64,000 bases of DNA from positions 9,708,501-9,772,500 of the forward strand of contig NZ_JADBEG010000001.1 in the NCBI RefSeq assembly GCF_014873755.1. The letters run 5' to 3'. Positions within the stretch are counted from its first letter, which is position 1. Each line of letters starts with the position of its first letter. Shown here one piece after another: positions 58,335 through 64,000 of the stretch. The DNA comes from Amycolatopsis lexingtonensis (GTDB lineage Bacteria > Actinomycetota > Actinomycetes > Mycobacteriales > Pseudonocardiaceae). Both the position numbers and the translations under genes were made by a program. The notes under the pieces were generated by a model, which had not been told where the DNA came from, did no database searches, and was given only the letters and a program-made list of their open reading frames with translations.

Positions 58335-59807
58335 ATGGACCAACGCCACTTCGAAGTCCTCGTCGTCGGAGCCGGGGCGTCGGGGCTGGGTGCCGCCATC
58401 CGCCTCGGTCAGGCCGGGGTCACCGACCTCGCCGTGCTGGAGAAGGCGGACGCGCTCGGCGGCACCTGGCGCGACAACACCTACCCGGGCTGCGCTTGCG
58501 ACGTCCCCTCCGCGCTGTACTCGTATTCGTTCGCGCCGAACCCGGAGTGGACGCGCGCGTTCGCCGGGCAGCCGGAGATCCGGGCGTACCTGCGCGAGAC
58601 GGCCGCGCGGTTCGGCGTCACGGAGAAGATCCGGTACGGCGTCGAGGTCACGCGCGCGCAGTGGAATCCGCAGGACTCTTTGTGGGAGCTGGAAACGACG
58701 GCCGGGCCGTACACCGCGCGGATCCTGGTCGCCGGCACCGGGCCGTGGCACGAGCCGAAGATCCCGGCCCTGCCCGGGCTCGCCGATTTTCCCGGTGAGG
58801 TCTTCCATTCCGCGCGCTGGAACCACGATTACGACCTGGCGGGCAAGCGCGTCGCGGTGATCGGCACCGGCGCGTCCGCGGTGCAGTTCGTGCCCGAGAT
58901 CGTGCCGCGGGTGGCGGAGCTGCACCTGTTCCAGCGCACCGCGCAGTGGGTGCTGCCGAAGCCCGACCACCCCGTCCCCGGCGTCGAACGGTTCCTGCTG
59001 CGGCGGTTCCCGGCGCTGCAGCGGGCGTTGCGCAGTGCCGAATACGGCGCGATGGAGACGCTCGGGTTCGGCTTCCGGCACCCGTGGCTGCTGCGGCAGG
59101 TGCAGCGGATCGGGCTCGCGCACCTGCGGCTGACCGTGCGGGATCCGTTGCTGCGCAAGGCGTTGACGCCGGACTACACGCTCGGGTGCAAGCGGCTCCT
59201 GATGTCCAACACGTACTACCGTTCGCTCACCGCGTCCCATGTGGACGTTCACCCGACGGGTGTTTCGGCCGTGCGGGACGGTCGCGTGCTCGGCGCGGAC
59301 GGCTCGTCGGCCGAGGTCGACGCGATCATCTTCGGCACCGGCTTCCACATCCTCGACATGCCGGTGTCGGCGCGCGTGTTCGACGGCGACGGCCGCAGCC
59401 TCGACGACCACTGGAAGGGCAGCCCACGGGCGTACCTCGGGACGACGGTCGCCGGCTTCCCCAACCTCTACCTGCTGCTGGGTCCGAGCCTCGGCACCGG
59501 GCACTCGTCGGCGTTCATGATCATGGAAGCCCAGCTGCGGCACGTGGTGGCGGCGGTGACCCGGACGTTGCGCTCGGGGTGGGCGTCGGTGTCGGTGCGC
59601 CCGGACGTCCAGGAGGCGTTCAACGCGGACGTCCAGGCGGCGCTGCCGGGCACGGTCTACCAGTCCGGCGGGTGTTCGAGCTACTACACGGACGTCAACG
59701 GGCGCAACAGTTTCAGCTGGCCGTTCTCGACGGGACGGCTGCGGTCGCAGGTGGGTGCGTTCGACGAGGCGGACTACGAAATCAGGAGGGCCCATGCGGT
59801 TCGGTGA
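58335..59807 (+). CDS. FAD/NADPH-dependent Baeyer-Villiger-type monooxygenase
   Basis: Flavoprotein monooxygenase of 490 residues. The FAD motif GAGASG is at residues 12-17, the Baeyer-Villiger fingerprint FPGEVFHSARW at 152-162 (FxGxxxHxxxW), and the NADPH motif GTGASA at 177-182. Blocks GGTWRDNTYPGCACDVPS and FGTGFHILD are standard. It likely oxidises ketones to esters or heteroatoms. The last 14 bp overlap the SDR gene, so the two act together, for example alcohol to ketone to ester. A TetR repressor is divergent. The substrate is unknown. Confidence 0.93.
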   Translation: MDQRHFEVLVVGAGASGLGAAIRLGQAGVTDLAVLEKADALGGTWRDNTYPGCACDVPSALYSYSFAPNPEWTRAFAGQPEIRAYLRETAARFGVTEKIRYGVEVTRAQWNPQDSLWELETTAGPYTARILVAGTGPWHEPKIPALPGLADFPGEVFHSARWNHDYDLAGKRVAVIGTGASAVQFVPEIVPRVAELHLFQRTAQWVLPKPDHPVPGVERFLLRRFPALQRALRSAEYGAMETLGFGFRHPWLLRQVQRIGLAHLRLTVRDPLLRKALTPDYTLGCKRLLMSNTYYRSLTASHVDVHPTGVSAVRDGRVLGADGSSAEVDAIIFGTGFHILDMPVSARVFDGDGRSLDDHWKGSPRAYLGTTVAGFPNLYLLLGPSLGTGHSSAFMIMEAQLRHVVAAVTRTLRSGWASVSVRPDVQEAFNADVQAALPGTVYQSGGCSSYYTDVNGRNSFSWPFSTGRLRSQVGAFDEADYEIRRAHAVR

Positions 59808-60636
59808 CGGCTACCCGGCGATCGACCCGCGCGGGGCGGTCGTCGCGATCACCGGCGGCGCGCGGGGGATCGGCCGCGCCACGGCGGCGGAGTTCGCCGC
59901 GCGCGGGGCCACGGTGTGCGTCGGCGACCTGGATACCGTGCCGATCGCCGACGCGCACAGCTTCCCGCTCGACGTCACCGTGCGCGACTCCTTCGACGCG
60001 TTCACCGCCGGGGTGATCGAGCGGTTCGGGCGGATCGACGTGCTGGTCAACAACGCCGGCGTGATGCCGCTCGGGGACTTCCTCGAGGAACCGGACGCCG
60101 TCGGCCGGACCACTTTGGCCGTCAATGTGCAAGGGCTGGTGCACGGCCTGCGCTCGGTGCTGCCGGGGATGATCGCGCGCGGGCGGGGGCACGTGGTGAA
60201 CGTGGCGTCGATGGCGGGGAAGATCCCGCTGCCGGGCATGGCGGTGTACAACGCGAGCAAGTTCGCGGCGGTCGGCCTGACGGCGGCGGTCCGCCGCGAG
60301 TACGCGGCGACGGGGGTGAGCGTCAGCGCGGTGCTGCCCGGCGCGGTGCGGACCGAGCTGTCTTCGGGCGTGCGGCTCGGCGGCGCACTGCCCACAGTGG
60401 ACCCGGAAGACGTGGCGAAGGCGATCGCGGGCACGCTGCGGACCCGCCGCGCGGAGACGGCGGTGCCGAGGTGGCTGGCTGGCTGGGACCTGCTGGCCGC
60501 GCTCACGCCGGAGCCGGTGATGAGGTGGGCCCGCGACTTGATCGGCGACGACCGAGCGCTGACGGAGCTGGACCCGGCGGGCAGGGCGGCTTACGTCGGC
60601 CGGGTCGCGGCGCAAGTCAAGTCGCAAGCCCGGTAG
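59794..60636 (+). CDS. Short-chain dehydrogenase/reductase
   Basis: Classical SDR of 280 residues. The cofactor motif is TGGARGIG, with LVNNAGV, then the catalytic Ser (VNVASMAG) and YxxxK (YNASKFA). An Asp in VGDLD at the end of beta-2 favours NAD(H). AGGAGGG lies 3 nt before the ATG, inside the monooxygenase gene. It shares the TetR-controlled operon and probably makes or uses the ketone handled by the monooxygenase. Many actinomycetes have this pair in sterol or long-chain ketone breakdown. The stop is 9 bp from the convergent HTH gene and no terminator is visible. Confidence 0.93.
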   Translation: MRFGDGYPAIDPRGAVVAITGGARGIGRATAAEFAARGATVCVGDLDTVPIADAHSFPLDVTVRDSFDAFTAGVIERFGRIDVLVNNAGVMPLGDFLEEPDAVGRTTLAVNVQGLVHGLRSVLPGMIARGRGHVVNVASMAGKIPLPGMAVYNASKFAAVGLTAAVRREYAATGVSVSAVLPGAVRTELSSGVRLGGALPTVDPEDVAKAIAGTLRTRRAETAVPRWLAGWDLLAALTPEPVMRWARDLIGDDRALTELDPAGRAAYVGRVAAQVKSQAR

Positions 60637-60645
60637 CGCGCGGGG

Positions 60646-61566
60646 TCAATCCCACTCCCAGACCATCCCGTACACCCCCGGCTGGGCGTCCAGCACCGCG
60701 ATGTGGCTGGTCAGGCTCGGCCCCACCGGCAGCTCCCGCGACCGCTCCCCACCGGCCGAACCCTCGCGCGGGTGGTGGTAGCGGTAGCACCGCACCGGCA
60801 CCGCCGCCGGGTCGAAAGCCGCCTGCAGCACGATCTGACGGGCCGGCGCGCGCACGCCGAACTGCAGGTAACTCGTCTCCGGCGGCGTCCCTTCGTACCC
60901 GAACTCGAAGTCGAACACGTACGTCTCGCCCGCGCGCAGCGGGTAGTCGAAGCGCAGCTCCACGGCCACCAGCTCGGACGCCGGGTCGCGGCGGACGCGG
61001 CCGGGGCGGCAGCAGTTCGTCGCGCGCAGCACCGGCTGGTGGCCGCCGCCGGTCTGGGGGCGGAAGAACGAGACCCAGCGGTCGACGCCGTCCTCGCGGC
61101 TGGTCACCACCAGTTCCGAGCGGACCGAACGCTCGGTGCGATCCGGGCCGAGCGTCGCGCGCTGGTGGACCGAAGCCAGCGCCAAGCGGGCGTTGCCGTC
61201 GAGGTCGATGCCGTCGCACGCGGCCAGCTCCGTCGGCTCGGAACCCAGTGCGCTCGCCAGGCTGACGCCGCCGGGCCACGGCGAACGCTCGCGGGGGCGC
61301 GCGGCCAACGTCGTCAACGCGTCCGCGGGCAGCCCGAGGCAGCCTTCCGCGACGCCGACCGCGTGCAGCGAGCGGTGCCCTTCCGGGTGACGACGGCCGC
61401 GGCGCCAGTAGCTCAGCGTCGCGAGGCTGACCTGGGCGCCGTGCGTGGCCATCCGGCGCTGCAGGGCTTCCAGGCTCAGGCCGCGGTGCCGGATCGCCGC
61501 GTCGAACGCCACGGCGAACGGTCCTTCGCGGACCGCGGTGGCGACGTCGGACGGCAGCGCTTCCAT
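60646..61566 (-). CDS. Helix-turn-helix protein with C-terminal beta-rich domain
   Basis: Protein of 306 residues. The first 60 residues contain a helix-turn-helix-like segment (FAVAFDAAIRHRGLSLEALQ then LATLSYWRRGRRHPEGHRS) as in XRE-like DNA-binding proteins. The remaining 190 residues form a beta-rich domain with blocks RTERSVRSELVVTSREDGVD and FQFG-like repeats (YVFDFEFGYEG, YLQFGVRAP), no known enzyme motif. This arrangement is found in actinomycete regulators of unknown role. The ATG at 61566 is preferred; a longer frame to 61647 would cover the terminator region. CATGCT lies 6 nt upstream and no ribosome binding site is seen. Confidence 0.72.
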   Translation of the reverse strand: MEALPSDVATAVREGPFAVAFDAAIRHRGLSLEALQRRMATHGAQVSLATLSYWRRGRRHPEGHRSLHAVGVAEGCLGLPADALTTLAARPRERSPWPGGVSLASALGSEPTELAACDGIDLDGNARLALASVHQRATLGPDRTERSVRSELVVTSREDGVDRWVSFFRPQTGGGHQPVLRATNCCRPGRVRRDPASELVAVELRFDYPLRAGETYVFDFEFGYEGTPPETSYLQFGVRAPARQIVLQAAFDPAAVPVRCYRYHHPREGSAGGERSRELPVGPSLTSHIAVLDAQPGVYGMVWEWD

Positions 61567-61602
61567 CGGGTAAGCATGAATTCTCGCGGAACAGCGCGCA
61601 AC

Positions 61603-61634
61603 GAGGCCTGCCACCAAAGTAGGTGACAGGCCTC
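61603..61634 (-). terminator. Terminator of the metalloprotease gene
   Basis: A 13-bp stem (GAGGCCTGCCACC, one mismatch) with a 6-nt loop starts 10 bp past the metalloprotease stop codon on the minus strand. Confidence 0.75.
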
Positions 61635-61643
61635 GCCGGGGGA

Positions 61644-63728
61644 TCAACTGACCGTGAGCGCGGTGTCGTCCACGGCGAACGACGTCTGCAACGACTGGTC
61701 CTCGGTCCCGGCGAACTTCAGCGTCACCGTCTGCCCGGCGAACGACGACACGTCGATCGTCTTCTGGACGTACGCCGAGTTGCGGTCGAGGTTCGAGTAC
61801 GTCGCCAGCGTCGTCGAGCCGAGGGAGACGACGAGCTTGTCGTACGCGACGTTCTCGGTCTCACCGGTCCACACGCGCAGCCAGAACGTCAGGCTCGCCC
61901 GGCAGTTCGCCGGGATCGTCACCGACTGCGAAAGCGTGTCGGTGTGCGCCGAACCCCAGCCGCCCAGCCACGAGTCGTAGCTGCCCGAGCGCGCCGGCGC
62001 CTGGCTGCCCCACTGGCCGATCGTGGTGTTCGGGTCGGTCCACGACGCCTGACCCGACTCGAAGCCCGGGTTCTGCACCTGCTGGCCGCTGCACCCGCCA
62101 GGGGGAGGTGTGGTGGTCGTCGGAGGCGGCGTCGTGGTGGTCGGCGGGGTGTCCGTGCACGTCGGATCGCCCGATTGCGCCGGCACGCTCACCGCGTTCC
62201 ACGCCGCCTTCACGGTGTTGAACTCGGTGCAGCTGCCCGGGTACAGGTTCTTCGCGGCCTGCAGCGTCCACGTGCGGTACCGCAGGTAGCTGCTGCCGGA
62301 CGTCTTCAGCTGCACGGCGCCGTGCATGATGTTGATCGCCTTGCGGATGCCGAGGCCGGTCACCGTCGTGTTGTTGCACGTCGAGCTGGTGGGCTGCCCG
62401 TTCGTCGGGTTGCTGCCCTCCGCGAGCAGGTAGAACCAGTGGTCGCCGGGCCCGGCCGCCTTGTGCACCTCCGCGTTCGGGATCGAGCTGGAGTAGCAGT
62501 TCGGGTCGCCGACCTTCGACGGGTCGTACATGTAGCGGATCGCGCCGGTGCCGACCAGGTTGACCTCCTCGCCGATCGCGTAGTCCGGCGGGTCGTACTG
62601 CGACGGCTCGTTCGCGTAGAACTCCGTCGCGGTGCCGAAGGTGTCGGCGATGAACTCCTGCGTGCCGCCGCCGGAGAAGCCGCCGGAGCCGGAGTAGTCG
62701 TCGATGCCGTGGCCCATTTCGTGGCCCAGGATGTCGAGCGAGCCGACCCATTCGCCGCTCGGGTTGTGCCCGAGGTTCACGTACGCCGGGCGCGAGTTGT
62801 AGTAGTACGCGTTTTCGTCGTCGAGGCCGACGCGGATCTTCCACGCGCCGCCGTTGCCGGTGAAGCCGTTGCGGCCCACCCATTCCGACAGCATCTTCTT
62901 TTCGGTCTGCGCGACGAACAACGCGTCCGCGCAGCCGGTTTCGATGTTCGTGCCGCTGCCGTTGCCCCAGCTGTCGTCCGGCCCGGTCAGGACAGCGTCG
63001 CTGCTGTAGTTGCGGCAGTCGAGGTTGGCGGTGTTCGGGTCGGCCATCGAGTACGTGCTGCCGGACTTCGTGGTGTCGAGCGCCAGCGGCGACGGGCCGT
63101 TCCACTTGCCGGTGCCGGTGCCCGCGGCGACGTGCTCCACGGTCCGCAGGACGCGGCCGTCGACCGCGTCGACGTAGACGCTCAGGCTGCTCGGCTCGCC
63201 GTGCTCGTCGGTGCCTTCGACGTTGCTTTCGTAGGCGAGCCGCCCGGCGCCGTCGGCGACCACGACGAGCTTGCCGCCGGGCAGGCTCTTCGGGCCGCTG
63301 ACCTGCCGGCGCGCCACGGTTTCGGCCTGCTGCGCGGACAGCTTGGCGCCGTGGACGTCGAGGTCGCCGAGGGGTTGCTGCTGCGCCACGGACGTCGTTT
63401 TCACCGTCCCGGCCGCGTCGGTGGCGATGACCAGGTCGCCGCCGATCACGGGCAGGCCGTCGTAGGTGCGGTCGTAGACGACGTACGACAGCCCGCCGGC
63501 GGACCGCACGGCCCGCTGGACGAACTTGTCGTGCGCGCCGGTGAACAGTGCGGCGGGGCGGGCCGCGACCAGGCTCGCGGCGGCGCCGGTGGCGTTGGCC
63601 TGCGCCTGGGCGGCGGAAGGTGGCGGCTCGGGCGTGGGCTGGGCGGGCGCGGCGACGGCGATGCCGACCACCACCATGCCCGCCGCCGTGGCGCCGCCGA
63701 GCGCGGCGAACCGTTGCGGCAATCTCAT
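61644..63728 (-). CDS. Secreted M4 (thermolysin-like) metalloprotease with C-terminal domain
   Basis: Exported zinc protease of 694 residues. A signal peptide (about 27 residues) and FTP/PepSY propeptide (to about residue 205) precede the M4 catalytic domain with HEMGH at 336-340, the third zinc ligand Glu358 (QEFIADTFG) and the catalytic His430 (GDHWFYLLAEG). A Pro/Thr linker (527-545) leads to a 150-residue beta-sandwich with NPGFESGQASW and AGTEDQSLQTSFAVDD, probably substrate or carbohydrate binding. AAGGAG precedes the ATG. Propeptide removal is needed for activity. It belongs to this strain's secreted depolymerases with the chitosanase and mannosidase. Confidence 0.95.
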   Translation of the reverse strand: MRLPQRFAALGGATAAGMVVVGIAVAAPAQPTPEPPPSAAQAQANATGAAASLVAARPAALFTGAHDKFVQRAVRSAGGLSYVVYDRTYDGLPVIGGDLVIATDAAGTVKTTSVAQQQPLGDLDVHGAKLSAQQAETVARRQVSGPKSLPGGKLVVVADGAGRLAYESNVEGTDEHGEPSSLSVYVDAVDGRVLRTVEHVAAGTGTGKWNGPSPLALDTTKSGSTYSMADPNTANLDCRNYSSDAVLTGPDDSWGNGSGTNIETGCADALFVAQTEKKMLSEWVGRNGFTGNGGAWKIRVGLDDENAYYYNSRPAYVNLGHNPSGEWVGSLDILGHEMGHGIDDYSGSGGFSGGGTQEFIADTFGTATEFYANEPSQYDPPDYAIGEEVNLVGTGAIRYMYDPSKVGDPNCYSSSIPNAEVHKAAGPGDHWFYLLAEGSNPTNGQPTSSTCNNTTVTGLGIRKAINIMHGAVQLKTSGSSYLRYRTWTLQAAKNLYPGSCTEFNTVKAAWNAVSVPAQSGDPTCTDTPPTTTTPPPTTTTPPPGGCSGQQVQNPGFESGQASWTDPNTTIGQWGSQAPARSGSYDSWLGGWGSAHTDTLSQSVTIPANCRASLTFWLRVWTGETENVAYDKLVVSLGSTTLATYSNLDRNSAYVQKTIDVSSFAGQTVTLKFAGTEDQSLQTSFAVDDTALTVS

Positions 63729-63773
63729 GACGCTCCTTGGAAAACGCGATGGGGGAAGGGGAGAACCCGATCG

Positions 63774-63779
63774 ACGCTA
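63774..63779 (-). promoter_or_regulatory. Possible -10 of the metalloprotease gene
   Basis: TAGCGT lies 46 bp upstream of the metalloprotease start, suggesting a leader of about 40 nt with the AAGGAG site; no good -35 is seen. Confidence 0.35.
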
Positions 63780-63809
63780 ATCGCGGAGCAGGGGCGTCAG
63801 AAGATTCAT

Positions 63810-63841
63810 CACAGCACCGGATTTTCACGCCCGGCACTGTG
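63810..63841 (-). terminator. Terminator of the right-edge gene
   Basis: CACAGTGCCGG and CCGGTGCTGTG form an 11-bp stem with two wobble pairs and a 10-nt loop, 14 bp past the stop codon on the minus strand. Confidence 0.6.
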
Positions 63842-63855
63842 AAAGCGTGAAAACC

Positions 63856-64000
63856 TCAGAGCGTTTCGAAGCGAATGCCCGCCTTGACAAGACGGTCGAT
63901 GAGCGCGTCGCCCATCGCGGTCGCGGTGGTCACCTGGCCCGCCGTTTCCGGGAGCTCGTCGGTCGCCAGGCACAACGCCGATTCCGCGAGCATCTTCGCC
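63856..64000 (-). CDS. Saccharopine dehydrogenase-like protein (trans-acting enoyl reductase type), C-terminal fragment
   Basis: The last 47 residues of a gene cut by the right edge. KMLAESALCLATDELPETAG and TATAMGDALIDRLVKAGIRF match the C-terminal end of the saccharopine dehydrogenase/trans-acting enoyl reductase family (as in mycobacterial Rv2953 and relatives), which are NADP-dependent reductases acting on lipids or polyketides. The Rossmann domain is outside the window, so the assignment rests on this tail only. Confidence 0.65.
   Translation of the reverse strand, partial: AKMLAESALCLATDELPETAGQVTTATAMGDALIDRLVKAGIRFETL

Overview
The window is chromosomal DNA of a high-GC actinomycete. 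The strongly GC-biased third codon positions, frequent GTG and TTG starts, the many genes that start a few bases after a TANNNT -10 element, a PIG-L/Mca-like deacetylase beside a DinB protein (both typical of mycothiol-using bacteria), and many secreted polysaccharide- and protein-degrading enzymes fit a Pseudonocardiaceae member such as Amycolatopsis. The genus is inferred from family resemblance, not shown. I see no rRNA, tRNA, IS element, prophage or CRISPR array.

Layout. 0-6 kb: a cobalamin-riboswitch-controlled cobalt uptake pair (cbtBA, cut by the left edge), a ROK sugar kinase, a DeoR regulator, a secreted ricin-type lectin, a winged-helix regulator, and a TetR/epimerase pair with twin operators. 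6-13 kb: glutamate synthase gltBD and a YigZ/IMPACT protein. 13-17 kb: a secreted GH92 mannosidase behind two perfect LacI-type operators, then a GNAT enzyme. 17-24 kb: an Lrp regulator divergent from a Leu/Val/Phe dehydrogenase that converges on a complete branched-chain amino-acid ABC transporter (five genes, 4-8 bp overlaps). 24-30 kb: a PHP phosphoesterase, a GAF-histidine kinase/LuxR response regulator pair, and a large FAD/Fe-S glycolate- or lactate-type oxidase. 30-38 kb: TetR; two divergent cytochrome P450-ferredoxin pairs with a PadR regulator; and mtnA-TetR-alpha/beta hydrolase opposite a RidA gene.

38-48 kb: a leaderless divergent PIG-L/DinB pair, an Fpg/Nei glycosylase with a broken copy of its own tail beside it, a VOC protein, a probable frameshifted large protein, a leader-peptide/hairpin-preceded operon of an acetyltransferase with an IF-1 paralogue, small unknown proteins, a dienelactone hydrolase, an arginase-family enzyme, a TrpB2-type synthase and a diguanylate cyclase. 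48-64 kb: an 85-residue protein with seven perfect PTDWT repeats, an MFS exporter, a VanW-family envelope protein, a sugar-acid dehydratase with GntR regulator, a phosphoesterase, a PolX-like PHP protein, an L,D-transpeptidase, a GH46 chitosanase, a TetR/Baeyer-Villiger monooxygenase/SDR unit, an HTH protein, a secreted M4 metalloprotease and the end of a saccharopine-dehydrogenase-like gene.

Two themes run through the window. First, at least four families of long, nearly perfect inverted repeats sit at gene ends; two families recur inside the window and several supply or touch the stop codon of the adjacent gene, so they look like spreading terminators. Second, a dozen genes lack a Shine-Dalgarno sequence but have TANNNT ending 6-8 nt before the start codon, as expected for leaderless mRNAs. 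The most novel items are the PTDWT-repeat protein, the leader peptide/hairpin in front of the acetyltransferase-IF-1 operon, and the repeat families.
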